A stretch of 62,158 nucleotides of DNA, taken from Alphaproteobacteria bacterium. Lineage in GTDB: Bacteria; Pseudomonadota; Alphaproteobacteria; MPNO01; VGEU01. The translations under genes were made by a program, and so were the position numbers. The DNA is taken from positions 1 through 62,158 of the forward strand of contig VGEU01000008.1 in assembly GCA_016869145.1 (NCBI GenBank). Direction: 5' to 3'. The first letter of the stretch is position 1, and the number at the start of each line of letters is the position of its first letter. Of this stretch, positions 25,991-36,241 are shown one piece after another. Below the pieces are notes generated by a model that did no database searches, was not told the DNA's origin, and worked only from the letters and a program-made list of their open reading frames with translations.

Positions 25991-26589
25991 GCGAGGAGCG
26001 CGATCGCGTCGTCGACCGCGCCGGCGCAATCGTCGAGCCAGGCGCGCCGTATCTCCGGCGTCGATCGCGCCATCGGGCCATAGACGCGGCGGACCACGTC
26101 GGCGATCCCGGAGAACCCGAACACGCCCTTGCCCCAGATCCTCTCGAGCGGGTCGCCGAACACATCGCGCTCGCGGTCGGGGACGGTGTTGGACGTGTTG
26201 AAGACGAGCGCGCGGCGCGCCTTCAGAAGACCGACCGGAACGCCCGCGGCATCGACCCCGGCCGGATAGTCGTAGGCGACACCGGGGCGGATCACGCGGT
26301 CGATCCAGCCCTTGAGGATCGCCGGCGGCATGCCCCACCAGTTCGGATGGCAGACCGCGACGAGATCGGCCGCGACGAGATCGGCGCAGTGCCGCTCGAC
26401 GAGGGGATCGCCCGAGCTGCGATTGTCGCGCTCGCCGGTCGCGAGCACGGGGTCGAATCCTTCCGCGTAGAGGTCGTGGAACGCGATCGCGAGGCCGGCC
26501 TTGGCCGCGCGCTCGCGAACGGTCGCGCCGAGCGCGTGGGCGAAGCTCGCGGGATTCGGGTTGGCGACGAGGATGTCGATCCGCGCCAC
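25975..26589 (-). CDS. NAD(P)H-dependent flavodoxin-fold oxidoreductase (NQO/MdaB-like)
   Basis: This 204-residue protein has a flavodoxin-like fold: IDILVANPNPASFAHALG binds the flavin phosphate, followed by FHDLYAEGFDPVL and the quinone-reductase signature VCHPNWWGMPPAILKGWID, then RPGVAYDY. Members reduce quinones or free flavins with NAD(P)H. GTG start, seven bases after the LLM monooxygenase stop, so it may supply that enzyme with reduced flavin. It is the last gene of the 30542-25975 operon. The TAG stop lies inside the convergent esterase gene. Confidence 0.8.
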   Translation of the reverse strand: MARIDILVANPNPASFAHALGATVRERAAKAGLAIAFHDLYAEGFDPVLATGERDNRSSGDPLVERHCADLVAADLVAVCHPNWWGMPPAILKGWIDRVIRPGVAYDYPAGVDAAGVPVGLLKARRALVFNTSNTVPDRERDVFGDPLERIWGKGVFGFSGIADVVRRVYGPMARSTPEIRRAWLDDCAGAVDDAIALLAQRPA

Positions 26590-26596
26590 GCGCGGC

Positions 26597-27841
26597 CTAC
26601 TCGGCGGCACTCGCCCGCGGCGTCTCCGCGAGCCAGGGATACTCGCGGGCGAATAGCTTTTCCGATTCGGCGCGGAGATAGGGCGCCACCTCGGTCGCGA
26701 ACAACCGCGCGCTCTTGCGCGCATGCTCGGGCTTCATGTTGCCGAAGTGGAACTGGATCAGGAGATTGCCCGCGCCCGCCATCTCGATGAGCTGCCAGAG
26801 CTTCCGCCGCACCGTCTCGGGGCTCCCGACGATGATCGAGGCCGCACGCTCGAGCTCCGCCCAGTCACGCACGTCGCCCAGCATGTCGGCCGAGGGGTCG
26901 CTGGTCCGGAGATAGGCCTCCCACGACTTGACCGAGGTGTTGGGAACGCCCGGTCCGAAGGTCAGGCTCCGGCCCTTTTTCCGGAGATGGCCCTTGAGAC
27001 AGTATTTGAGGAAGTACCAGATCCCCTCCTGCGATTCCCGGCGCGCGATCTCGTCGGTCTCGCCGATATAGACCGAGAGCAGGATGCCGAAGCGGAACGG
27101 GTGGTAGCGGCCGCCGAACTGCCCGATCACCTGCGCGAACTCGAGCGAGGCGCGACGCGTCGCATCGCCGTGGGTGCGCGAGGACAGGAAATAGTCGAAG
27201 CCGCGCCGCGCGGCCTCGACCATCGTCTCGCGGCTGCGTCCGCCCGGGATCCAGACCGGCGGATGCGGCATCTGGCGCGGCCGCGGCCACAGGTTGACGT
27301 AGCGGAGCGGAAAACGCGGCCCCTCGTGCTCGAACGGACCGTCGCGCGTCCACGAGGCGACGACGAGGTCGATCGCCTCCCACAGCCCGTCGCGCGCCTG
27401 AGGCTGAGGCACGTCGTAGTTCCACGCCTCCGGCCCCGAGCCGAGCGCGAAGCCTGCGATGAGGCGTCCGTTCGACATCGAATCGATCATCGCATACTCC
27501 TCCGCGACCCGAAGTGGGTTGAGGTGGAGCGGCAGGAGATTGCCGAGGACGACGAGCTTTGCCTTCTTGGTGCGCTGGGTGAGCGCCGCGGCGATGATGT
27601 TGGGCGAGGGCATCAGCCCGTAGATGTTCTGGTGATGCTCGTTGAGCACGAGGCCGTCGAAGCCGAGCTCCTCGCCGTAGACGAGCTGGTCGATATATTC
27701 CTGGTATAGCCCGTCGGTCTTCTCGCGGTCCCACAGCGTGTTCGGAACGGTGACCCAGCCCGATTCGTACTTCTCGTCGAAATCGGCGGGAAGATACGGG
27801 TAGGCCATGAAGTGCCAGCAGAAGAGTTGCACCGGGCGCAT
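26597..27841 (-). CDS. LLM class (luciferase-like) flavin-dependent monooxygenase
   Basis: This 414-residue TIM-barrel enzyme of the bacterial luciferase family uses FMNH2 (or F420H2) and usually O2. Seen: LGFDGLVLNEHHQNIYGLMP, a typical substrate/flavin His motif, IDSMSNGRLIAGFALGSGPE, WPRPRQMPHPPVWIPGG and IIVGSPETVRRKLWQL. It is closely similar in layout to the LLM protein at 35053-36240. It lies between a TctC-type receptor (44 bases upstream) and a flavodoxin-fold reductase (seven bases downstream), which fits a two-component monooxygenase for an imported small molecule. Substrate unknown. Confidence 0.8.
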   Translation of the reverse strand: MRPVQLFCWHFMAYPYLPADFDEKYESGWVTVPNTLWDREKTDGLYQEYIDQLVYGEELGFDGLVLNEHHQNIYGLMPSPNIIAAALTQRTKKAKLVVLGNLLPLHLNPLRVAEEYAMIDSMSNGRLIAGFALGSGPEAWNYDVPQPQARDGLWEAIDLVVASWTRDGPFEHEGPRFPLRYVNLWPRPRQMPHPPVWIPGGRSRETMVEAARRGFDYFLSSRTHGDATRRASLEFAQVIGQFGGRYHPFRFGILLSVYIGETDEIARRESQEGIWYFLKYCLKGHLRKKGRSLTFGPGVPNTSVKSWEAYLRTSDPSADMLGDVRDWAELERAASIIVGSPETVRRKLWQLIEMAGAGNLLIQFHFGNMKPEHARKSARLFATEVAPYLRAESEKLFAREYPWLAETPRASAAE

Positions 27842-27885
27842 GGGATCGCTCCTCGTTCGTGCAGTCGGTGGGCGGCCTGCGCGGC

Positions 27886-28917
27886 TCAGCTCTTGCCGTC
27901 GTCGACGCCCATGATGGTGCGGGCCCGGTTGACGATGTCATCGTCGGTGTCGACGACCGCCGTGGCGGCCTTCTGCAGCATGTCCCACGACACCGGATCC
28001 CATTCGAGGTTGCGCTCGCGCGCGGCCTTGATGGTCTCGGGATCGTTGAGAGCCTTCCAGAACGTGTCGCGGAGCGCCTTGAGCCGGTCGGCCGGCACGC
28101 CGGGCGGCGCCACCCATGCGCGGCCGAGAATGCCGGAGCCGAAGATGAACTCGAGCACCCTGCGGTCCTTCGGGTCCGCCACCATCGAGGTGATCAGCGG
28201 CACGCCCGGGAGGTCGGCGATCGGCTCGAGATCGGCGACGCCGAGATGGACCATCTGGTCGAGCAGGTGGCCCTTGTTCTGGCGGAGCGAGGCCCACACG
28301 CCGGCGCGGCCGTGGATCTCCTTGTTCTCGAGCGCCTGGTCGACCGCACCCATCCCGGGATAGCCGGTGATGATCTTGAACTTGGTGCCCATGATGGCGT
28401 TGACGGCGGCGGGGATGGTGTAGGTCTGCGAGCCCTTGCCGCTGGAGCCGAGGACGATCTCCTTGGTCCGCGCCTCGGCGAGCGTCGAGACGCCGGCCGA
28501 CTTGTAGACCGAGATCACGCTCTGCGCCTTGGTCGCGCCGCCGAGATAGTGGAACTCCTTGGGCTCGTACTTCACGCCGGTGAGCTTGAGCCGGTAGGCC
28601 ATCGGCATGTCGGACAGCATGATGCCGATATGGGTGCCGTCGCGTGGGCTCCGGTTGTAGAGATAGTTCGCCGCGCGCGTGCCGCCGGCGCCGCCCTCGT
28701 TCTGGATGATGAAGGTCGGATTGCCCGGCATCATCCGCTCGATCGTGTTGGAGAGGAACTGCGAGTAGAGGCTGTGGCTGCCGCCGGCGTTGGAGGCAAC
28801 GATGATGGTGACGACCTTGCCGCGGTAGAAGTCGGCGACCGGATCGGCCTTGGCGGGGAGCGCCGGCAGCGCGACCAGCGCGCCGAGCGCGACGGCGAAC
28901 GGAAGGCGACGGAGCAT
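27886..28917 (-). CDS. Tripartite tricarboxylate transporter (TctC/Bug) substrate-binding protein
   Basis: This 343-residue periplasmic protein has a signal peptide (cleavage near LPAKADP) and the Bug-family pattern: YRGKVVTIIVASNAGGSHSL, then the conserved FIIQNEGGAGGTRAANYLY segment, then ILGRAWVAPPGVPADRLKAL near the C-terminus. An ATG at 28941 also exists, but 28917 gives a normal signal peptide. TctA and TctB membrane partners are absent from the window, so the receptor may serve a transporter elsewhere or act as a sensor. It is the second gene of the operon starting with the amidohydrolase. Confidence 0.85.
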   Translation of the reverse strand: MLRRLPFAVALGALVALPALPAKADPVADFYRGKVVTIIVASNAGGSHSLYSQFLSNTIERMMPGNPTFIIQNEGGAGGTRAANYLYNRSPRDGTHIGIMLSDMPMAYRLKLTGVKYEPKEFHYLGGATKAQSVISVYKSAGVSTLAEARTKEIVLGSSGKGSQTYTIPAAVNAIMGTKFKIITGYPGMGAVDQALENKEIHGRAGVWASLRQNKGHLLDQMVHLGVADLEPIADLPGVPLITSMVADPKDRRVLEFIFGSGILGRAWVAPPGVPADRLKALRDTFWKALNDPETIKAARERNLEWDPVSWDMLQKAATAVVDTDDDIVNRARTIMGVDDGKS

Positions 28918-29024
28918 CGGTTGTCTCCTGGAAGAGGGCAAGGGTAGAGCCTATCACGGTCCCCCCAGGTCGCGGCAAGCCGGGTGCCGCGCGGGCGCCG
29001 GCGGCGCCTCGCGATCGCGCTCGG

Positions 29025-30542
29025 CTACCCGAACGTCCGCGGGAACCCGGCGTAGCGGTCGAAGCCGACGTCGGCGGCCCAGATGCGCCGGTGCGCCTCG
29101 CGCACATAGGGAAGCGCCGGCTCGACCGCCTTGGCCATCGTATCGAGATCGCGGCGGAACTGCGGCAGATAGGCTGCGACCTCGCGGTGGAGCGCCTCGA
29201 CATCGACCGTCGTCACGCGCCGATCGCGAACGACGATGCGGCCGTCGACGATCACTGTTTCGACGCTGCGCCCGGTCTCGCTGTAGACGAGCTGGCGCGC
29301 CACGCTGTTGAGCGGCAGGAACGTCGGATCGGCGAGGTCGAGGATCGCGAGATCGGCCTTGCGGCCCGGCCGGATCGCGCCGATCTCGTTCTCGAGCCGC
29401 GCCGTCCGCGCGCCGCCGAGCGTCGCGAGCCGGAGCGCCTCGGGTGCCCGGAGCGAGGTCTGCGCCGGGTCCGACACCGCGTTCAGCATCGCGTAGAGCT
29501 TCATCGCCTGGAAGATGTTCTGGGTGTCCGAGCACGAGCAGTTGTCCGAGCCGAGCGCGAGCCGGACGCCGGCCCTGCGCAAAGTCGGGATCGGCGCGAT
29601 GCCGCTCTTGAGCCGGAGATTGCTCATGAAGTTCATCACCAGGCCGACATCGCGCTCGGCCATCATCGCGATGTCCTCGGGCGCGAGCCAGACGCCGTGC
29701 GCGATGGTGACGCGGGGCCCGAGCATGCCGAGCCGGTCGAGATAGCGGAGATAGGTGCCGCCATCCTCGCCAAAGGCCTGGCGCGCGTAGAGGGCCTGGG
29801 CCTTGGTCTCGTAGACATGGGTGTAGATCGGCAGATCGTGGCGCTCGGCGAGATCGACGACGGCCTCGATCATCGCCGGGGTGCAGCGCTGCGGTCCCGA
29901 CGGGCCGAGCGCCCAGGTGCCGCGCGGGCCCGGCGTCGGGCGGCGGCGGATCTGGGCGGCGACGAAATTGGTGATCGGGCGCGGGTCGACGTTCTCGTTT
30001 CCGACCAGCGCCTGGAGCGCCGGCGGCAGCACCTCCTTCCAGAACGGCACCGTCGTCACGTTCGAAAGGTCGCGGATCTGCACCGCATAGACGACGCGGA
30101 TGCCGGCCTCCTCATAGGCCGCGAGGATGGTGTCGACCACGTCGTCGCGGAACGGCGCGAAGGTGCTCATGTCCTGGACTGTCGTGATGCCGTTCCGGAG
30201 CGCCTCGACGGCGCCGGCGAGCGTGCGGAGCCGCACCTCCTCGAGGCTCCGCGCACCGCCGAGGGGGCCGGTCATGAGGATCCACATCTCGAGCGGCAGT
30301 TCCTCGACCAGGCCCTTGGCGAGGACGTCGTGGGAGTGGTAGTGCGCATTGACGAGGCCGGGGATGACGAGCTTGCCGCGCGCCTCGATGACCGTCGCGC
30401 CGCCCGCCGGAAGACCGGTGCCAACCGCGGCGATGCGATCGCCTGCGATCAGGACATCGGCCGTCGCCGGCTCGTGCACGTCGCCGTCGTGGTCATAGAC
30501 GCGCCCGCCGCGGATCAGGATCGTCGGGGTCGGTTCGGTCAT
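29025..30542 (-). CDS. Amidohydrolase of the TRZ/ATZ (AtzA/SsnA-like) family
   Basis: This 505-residue metal-dependent deaminase or chlorohydrolase has a single-metal site: GLVNAHYHSHDVL (His-x-His), IYTHVYETKAQA (His), IAHGVWLAPEDIAMM (His), and LGSDNCSCSDTQ (Asp). Family members act on triazines, guanine, adenosine or other N-heterocycles. Length is slightly above the usual 450-470. The start MTEPTPTILIRGG was preferred over an ATG 15 codons upstream. It is the first gene of a four-gene catabolic operon, divergent from the ABC ATPase. The actual substrate cannot be told from sequence. Confidence 0.8.
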   Translation of the reverse strand: MTEPTPTILIRGGRVYDHDGDVHEPATADVLIAGDRIAAVGTGLPAGGATVIEARGKLVIPGLVNAHYHSHDVLAKGLVEELPLEMWILMTGPLGGARSLEEVRLRTLAGAVEALRNGITTVQDMSTFAPFRDDVVDTILAAYEEAGIRVVYAVQIRDLSNVTTVPFWKEVLPPALQALVGNENVDPRPITNFVAAQIRRRPTPGPRGTWALGPSGPQRCTPAMIEAVVDLAERHDLPIYTHVYETKAQALYARQAFGEDGGTYLRYLDRLGMLGPRVTIAHGVWLAPEDIAMMAERDVGLVMNFMSNLRLKSGIAPIPTLRRAGVRLALGSDNCSCSDTQNIFQAMKLYAMLNAVSDPAQTSLRAPEALRLATLGGARTARLENEIGAIRPGRKADLAILDLADPTFLPLNSVARQLVYSETGRSVETVIVDGRIVVRDRRVTTVDVEALHREVAAYLPQFRRDLDTMAKAVEPALPYVREAHRRIWAADVGFDRYAGFPRTFG

Positions 30543-30617
30543 GGCGCGGCCAATCGATGTGTCGGGATCGGTGCGCAATGTCATCATGGCGGGCGCATGC
30601 CGGCAAGCGGTCGTCCG

Positions 30618-30676
30618 CCGGTGCCCGACGACCGGTGCCCGACGCGGCTTGACGGAACCGGTGCGCGGTCCACAAT
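30618..30676 (+). promoter_or_regulatory. Candidate promoter with direct repeats for the ABC ATPase gene
   Basis: Two copies of CCGGTGCCCGACG lie at 30618-30630 and 30632-30644, and a looser third copy follows from about 30658. Right after copy 2 is TTGACG (30649-30654), then 16 bases and CACAAT (30671-30676), a fair sigma-70 promoter pointing to the ABC gene. The repeats overlap the upstream side of the -35, a common place for an activator to bind. The 208-base gap has no gene. Confidence 0.45.
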
Positions 30677-30750
30677 GGCCCCCCGCCCGCCGGTCGATCG
30701 GGCGTTCCGCCGCAGGCTACCTCGTGCCCAGGGATCCCATCTTGCCCGTG

Positions 30751-31479
30751 ATGATCGAGATGCACAAGGTCGGCAAGCGCTTCGGCGACTTCCGCGCGCT
30801 GCGCGCGGTCGACCTCAGCGTGCAGCTCGGCCAGAAGGTCGTGGTGTGCGGACCGTCGGGCTCCGGCAAGTCGACCCTGATCCGCTGCATCAACCGGCTC
30901 GAAGTGCATGACGAGGGCAGCATCGTCGTCGACGGCATCGAGCTCACCGACGACACCCGCAACATCAACGCCATCCGGCGCGAGGTCGGCATGGTGTTTC
31001 AGCAGTTCAACCTGTTCCCGCATTTGACCGTGCTGCAGAACCTGACGCTCGCGCCGATGCGCGTGCGCGGCATGAGCCGGGTCGAGGCCGAGGACCTCGC
31101 GATGCTCTATCTCGAGCGGGTGCGCATCCAGGACCAGGCGCGCAAGTTCCCGAGCCAGCTCTCGGGCGGCCAGCAGCAGCGCGTCGCGATCGCGCGGAGC
31201 CTGTGCATGAAGCCGCGCGTGATGTTGTTCGACGAGCCGACCTCGGCGCTCGATCCCGAGATGATCAAGGAGGTGCTCGATGTGATCGTCGAGCTCGCGG
31301 CCGAGGGCATGACGATGGTGTGCGTCACACATGAGATGGGCTTCGCCCGCCGCGTCGCCGACCTGATGGTGTTCATGGACAAGGGCGAGATCGTCGAGAC
31401 CGCGCCGCCCGATCGGTTCTTCTCGCATCCCGCGAGTGAGCGGACGCGCCTCTTCCTGAGCCAGATCCTCTCGCACTGA
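30751..31479 (+). CDS. ATP-binding protein of a polar amino-acid ABC transporter (GlnQ-like)
   Basis: This 242-residue ABC ATPase has Walker [11 protein letters not shown] (near residue 35), Q-loop [16 protein letters not shown], signature [15 protein letters not shown], Walker [15 protein letters not shown] and H-loop THEMGFAR. The close match to GlnQ/HisP/ArtP suggests polar amino acid uptake. No permease or binding protein of that type is adjacent. A GTG at 30724 could also start it, but ATG 30751 gives the usual [14 protein letters not shown] beginning. It is followed by an MFS gene 12 bases after the stop. Confidence 0.85.
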   Translation: MIEMHKVGKRFGDFRALRAVDLSVQLGQKVVVCGPSGSGKSTLIRCINRLEVHDEGSIVVDGIELTDDTRNINAIRREVGMVFQQFNLFPHLTVLQNLTLAPMRVRGMSRVEAEDLAMLYLERVRIQDQARKFPSQLSGGQQQRVAIARSLCMKPRVMLFDEPTSALDPEMIKEVLDVIVELAAEGMTMVCVTHEMGFARRVADLMVFMDKGEIVETAPPDRFFSHPASERTRLFLSQILSH

Positions 31480-31491
31480 GGTCCGGCCGCG

Positions 31492-32730
31492 ATGGGGGGG
31501 CCGTCCGGCTTTGGCGCCATCCGGCGCGCGCTGTCGCACCGCGAGTTCGCGCTCTATACCGGCTTCTCGATCCCGTCTCTGGTCGGCACCTGGATCCAGC
31601 GCGTCGCGGTCGGCTGGCTGATGTGGGAGCTGACCGGGTCCGGCGCCTGGCTCGGCCTCCTCGCCTTCGCCGACTTCTTCCCGGTCATCGTGTTCAGCAT
31701 GTTCGCGGGCGTCATCGCCGACCGCTTCGAGCGGGTCTGGGTCGCGATCGTGACCCAGGCCGGGCAGATGGTCTGCTCGATCCTCCTTCTCGTCCTCGCC
31801 GTGACCGGCTCGGCGACGCCCGAATGGCTGGTCGCGATCACCGCGCTCCAGGGGACGGCGTCGGCATTCCACCAGCCGGTGCGCCAGGCGATCGTGGCGC
31901 GGATCGTGCCGCGCGCCGATCTCGCGGCCGCGATCGGCATCAACTCGGCGGCGTGGCACGGCTCGCGCTTCGTCGGCCCGGCGATCGCCGGGCTAATGAT
32001 CGTCGCCTGGGGTGTGGCGCCGGCCTTCGCTGTCAACGCCTTCAGCTATCTCGGCTTCCTCTGGGCGTTGACGCGGCTCACCCGGATGCCGCCGACACCG
32101 CGCCGGCGCACGCTCGGCGCGATCCCGGCCGAGATCGTCGAGGGCTGGCGCTATGCCGTAGGCCACCCAGGGATCGCCCCGGCGTTCGTGATACTGACCG
32201 TGGGCTCGGTGTTCGCCCGCCCGGTCGCCGAGCTCCTGCCCGGCTTCGCCGCCGATGTGTTCGGCCGTGGCGCCGACGGGCTCGCGCTCCTCACCTCCGC
32301 CGGCGGGCTCGGCGCGATGATCGGCGGGCTCTGGCTCGCGCAGCGCGGCCGCGTCGACGGGCTCACCGCGCTCGTCGTCGCGAGCCTGATCGGCGTCGCC
32401 GGCGCACTCGTGGCCTTCACCGCGACCGCGATCCTGTGGCTCGCCTTGCCGGCGATCGCGCTCATCGGCTTCGGGCTCACGGTCTCGGGCAGCGCGATCC
32501 AGACCCTGGTCCAGAACGCGGTCGAGGATTCGGTCCAGGGCCGCGTCCTCGGCATCTACGGCTTTCTCTGGCTCGGCGGCCCCGCGGTCGGCTCGCTGGT
32601 GATGGGCGTCGCGTCGGAATGGGTCGGGCTCCGCCTCCCCGTGTTCGCGGGGGCGATCGTGTGCGCACTCGCCTGGATCTGGGCGGTCGGCCGGACCAAG
32701 GCGATGGCGCGCGAGCTCGAGGGCGACTGA
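31492..32730 (+). CDS. MFS transporter (MFS_3/EntS-like exporter)
   Basis: This 412-residue inner-membrane protein has about 12 helices. The N-terminus [20 protein letters not shown] with [20 protein letters not shown], then [14 protein letters not shown] (motif A) and [19 protein letters not shown], are typical of the MFS_3 group that contains the enterobactin exporter EntS. Export of a siderophore or drug is possible but no biosynthetic genes are near. It is separated by 12 bases from the ABC ATPase, so probably co-transcribed. Confidence 0.8.
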   Translation: MGGPSGFGAIRRALSHREFALYTGFSIPSLVGTWIQRVAVGWLMWELTGSGAWLGLLAFADFFPVIVFSMFAGVIADRFERVWVAIVTQAGQMVCSILLLVLAVTGSATPEWLVAITALQGTASAFHQPVRQAIVARIVPRADLAAAIGINSAAWHGSRFVGPAIAGLMIVAWGVAPAFAVNAFSYLGFLWALTRLTRMPPTPRRRTLGAIPAEIVEGWRYAVGHPGIAPAFVILTVGSVFARPVAELLPGFAADVFGRGADGLALLTSAGGLGAMIGGLWLAQRGRVDGLTALVVASLIGVAGALVAFTATAILWLALPAIALIGFGLTVSGSAIQTLVQNAVEDSVQGRVLGIYGFLWLGGPAVGSLVMGVASEWVGLRLPVFAGAIVCALAWIWAVGRTKAMARELEGD

Positions 32731-32753
32731 CGGCCGAGAGCCGGTGGCCGCGA

Positions 32754-32782
32754 TTGTTTTCGCCCTCGCTTCGGGCTATTCA
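32754..32782 (+). promoter_or_regulatory. Candidate sigma-70 promoter of ispG
   Basis: TTGTTT (32754-32759), a 17-base spacer and TATTCA (32777-32782) lie about 70 bases ahead of the ispG ATG. The spacer contains the inverted repeat GCCC-N7-GGGC. The layout closely resembles that before the molybdenum hydroxylase gene (44501-44529). Confidence 0.45.
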
Positions 32783-32852
32783 CTTGGCATCCCGATGCAC
32801 CAGATTCCGCGATGCGGATCGCCGCCTCCGGGCCAGCCACGAGGATTGCCGC

Positions 32853-34088
<1,236 letters not shown>

Positions 34089-34181
34089 CGACCCTTCGTC
34101 CACGGGTGAACCGGGGCGCCGGCGCGAACCCGCCGCCTGCCCCCACTGCCTGCCCCAGGCACCTGGCCCAGGCTCCTAGCA

Positions 34182-34211
34182 TTGACTCGGATGCGGCCGG
34201 GGCCGGATGAT
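34182..34211 (+). promoter_or_regulatory. Candidate promoter of the hydrolase-LLM-TRAP operon
   Basis: TTGACT (34182-34187), 18 bases and GATGAT (34206-34211) form a fair sigma-70 promoter. The predicted start of transcription falls inside the inverted repeat at 34214-34242. Confidence 0.45.
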
Positions 34212-34213
34212 CA

Positions 34214-34242
34214 CGACCAGAACAAAAGTTTCATTCTGGTCG
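34214..34242. promoter_or_regulatory. Nine-base-pair inverted repeat, candidate operator (or ispG terminator)
   Basis: CGACCAGAA and its exact complement TTCTGGTCG are separated by 11 bases (CAAAAGTTTCA). The element is AT-rich compared with its surroundings and sits just after the candidate promoter and 29 bases before the hydrolase ATG. A repressor such as the TetR protein of the same operon could bind here. It follows ispG by 125 bases and is trailed by GGGGGCTTT rather than a T-run, so a terminator is less likely. Confidence 0.55.
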
Positions 34243-34270
34243 GGGGCTTTGGGTTCGGGACGAGGCCGCG

Positions 34271-35056
34271 ATGGCGGGTCAGACGCATGATTTCGTGACG
34301 ATATCGGGTACCCGGCTGGAGCTCCGCCGCGGCGGCGAGGGCCCCCCGGTCCTGTTCCTGCACGGCGGCGCCGGGAACGCCGACTGGATGCCGTTCATGA
34401 ACCGGCTCGCGCAGCGCTTCGACGTCATCGCGCCGAGCCATCCCGGTTTCGACCGGTCGGACACGCCGGACTGGCTCGATTCGATGTCGGATCTCGCTTA
34501 CTTCTATCTCGATCTCCTCGAGGCGCTGGACCTCGACGGCGTACACGTGATCGGCCATTCGCTCGGCGGCTGGCTGGCGGCCGAGATCGCGGTGCGGTCG
34601 AGCGCTCGGCTCGCGACGTTGACGCTGGTCGGTGCGGCCGGCATCCATGTCCCCGACGTCAAGAAGGGCGATCCGTTCCTGTGGACGCCCGAGACGCTGG
34701 TGCGCAAGCTCTTCTTCGACCAGAAGCGGGCCGAGGCACTCCTCGCCCAGGCGACGAGCGCCGAGGCGGCCGACATCGCAATCAAGAACCGGTTCACGAC
34801 CGCGAAGCTCGCCTGGCACCCGCGCTTCTACAACCCGGACCTCCGGAAGTGGCTGCACCGCATCCGACTGCCGACGCTCGTCGTCTGGGGCGCGGAGGAT
34901 CAGATCTTTCCGCCGGCCTATGGCGAGGCGTGGCGCGGTCTCGTGGCGGGCGCCACCTTGACCGTTTTCCCGGCGTGCGGCCACCTGCCGCATGTCGAGA
35001 AGCTCGATGAATTCACCGCCGCGTTTGCGGCGTTCATCAACGGAGCGGCACAATGA
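34271..35056 (+). CDS. Alpha/beta hydrolase
   Basis: This 261-residue protein has oxyanion/loop motif VLFLHGGAGNADWM, nucleophile VIGHSLGGWLAAE (Ser about 100), an Asp in VVWGAEDQIFPP and catalytic His in ACGHLPHVEKL. It could be an esterase, lactonase or C-C hydrolase. Its stop overlaps the ATG of the LLM monooxygenase (ATGA), as in several clusters where a luciferase-like oxygenase forms an ester or lactone that the hydrolase then opens. First gene of a five-gene operon. Confidence 0.8.
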   Translation: MAGQTHDFVTISGTRLELRRGGEGPPVLFLHGGAGNADWMPFMNRLAQRFDVIAPSHPGFDRSDTPDWLDSMSDLAYFYLDLLEALDLDGVHVIGHSLGGWLAAEIAVRSSARLATLTLVGAAGIHVPDVKKGDPFLWTPETLVRKLFFDQKRAEALLAQATSAEAADIAIKNRFTTAKLAWHPRFYNPDLRKWLHRIRLPTLVVWGAEDQIFPPAYGEAWRGLVAGATLTVFPACGHLPHVEKLDEFTAAFAAFINGAAQ

Positions 35057-36240
35057 GATTCTTCTGCTTCCATCTCATGCCCTATGGCGCGCTCGACCTC
35101 AGCTGGACCGACGAGCATGAATCGGCCTGGGTCACGCTGCCCAATCGCTACTACGACCCGAAGAAGGGCTTCGAGCTCTACAACCGCTATCTCGACGAGC
35201 TGATCTACGCCGACACGCTCGGCTTCGACGGCATATGCGTCAACGAGCACCACCAGACCGCCTACGGCATGATGCCGGCCCCGAACGTCCTCGCGGGTGC
35301 GCTCGTCCGCCAGACCAGGAACGTGCGCATCTGCGTTCTCGGTCGCGCGCTGCCGCTCGTGAACAACCCGATCTACATCGCCGAGGAGTTCGCGATGCTC
35401 GACAACCTGTCGGGAGGACGCCTCATCGCGGGTTTCGTGCGCGGCATCGGTTGCGAATACCACGCCAGCATGGCGAACCCCGGCCAGTCGCACGAGCGCT
35501 TCCACGAGGCGCATGATCTCATCGTCCAGGCGTGGACGCGGCCCGGACCGTTCGAGTTCGCCGGCAAACATTTCCACATCCAGTACGTAAACCTGTGGCC
35601 GCGCCCCTACCAGGAGCCGCACCCGCCGATCTGGATTCCCTCGCAAGGAAGCCGCGAAACGATCGAGTGGGCCTCGCACCCCGACCGTCGCTACACCTAT
35701 CTGCAGACCTTCAGCCCGATCGATTCGGTCGCGAAATACATGCAGCAATACCGCGACACCGCGGTCGCCTACGGCTACCAGCCGACGACCGATCAGCTCG
35801 GCTGGGCGGTTCCGGTCTATGTCGCCGAGACCGACGAGAAGGCGCTCCGCGAGGCCAAGCCGCACGCCGAGAACTTCTACGCCAAGTTCATCAAGTCGCC
35901 GCTCGAGTACCGGCTGCCGCCCGGCTACACCTCGATGTCATCGATGAAGGCGATGATCGAATCGAAGTTCAAGTACAGCCTCGCCTCGCCCGACATGGAC
36001 GCGCTCGTCTCGCGCGGCATGATCATCTGCGGCAGCCCGTCGACCGTGGTCGAGAAGCTCGAGGCCTATCAGGCCCGGCTCGGCTTCCGCAACCTCATCA
36101 GCATGATGCAGTTCGCGACGCTGCCGCACGAGCTTACGATGAAGAGCATGGCGATGTTCGCGGCGGAGGTGATGCCGCGTTTGCGTTCGGTCGGCGAGCC
36201 GACGGGCCGCCCGGTTCGGTCGATGGCGGCGGCGAAATAG
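35053..36240 (+). CDS. LLM class flavin-dependent monooxygenase
   Basis: This 395-residue luciferase-family enzyme has FDGICVNEHHQTAYGMMP, FAMLDNLSGGRLIAGFVRG, WPRPYQEPHPPIWIPSQGS and MIICGSPSTVVEKLEAY. The start overlaps the preceding hydrolase stop and the stop lies one base before the next ATG, so the three are tightly coupled. It shares the opening FCxHxMxY and the NEHHQ motif with the protein at 26597-27841, so the two operons have related oxygenases. Cofactor FMN is likely; F420 cannot be excluded. Confidence 0.8.
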   Translation: MRFFCFHLMPYGALDLSWTDEHESAWVTLPNRYYDPKKGFELYNRYLDELIYADTLGFDGICVNEHHQTAYGMMPAPNVLAGALVRQTRNVRICVLGRALPLVNNPIYIAEEFAMLDNLSGGRLIAGFVRGIGCEYHASMANPGQSHERFHEAHDLIVQAWTRPGPFEFAGKHFHIQYVNLWPRPYQEPHPPIWIPSQGSRETIEWASHPDRRYTYLQTFSPIDSVAKYMQQYRDTAVAYGYQPTTDQLGWAVPVYVAETDEKALREAKPHAENFYAKFIKSPLEYRLPPGYTSMSSMKAMIESKFKYSLASPDMDALVSRGMIICGSPSTVVEKLEAYQARLGFRNLISMMQFATLPHELTMKSMAMFAAEVMPRLRSVGEPTGRPVRSMAAAK

Positions 36241-36241
36241 A

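Noticed and set aside
26440-26460. A tRNA T-loop-like sequence (GGGTCGAATCC).
   Set aside because: It lies inside the oxidoreductase gene and has no cloverleaf around it. No tRNA was found in the window.
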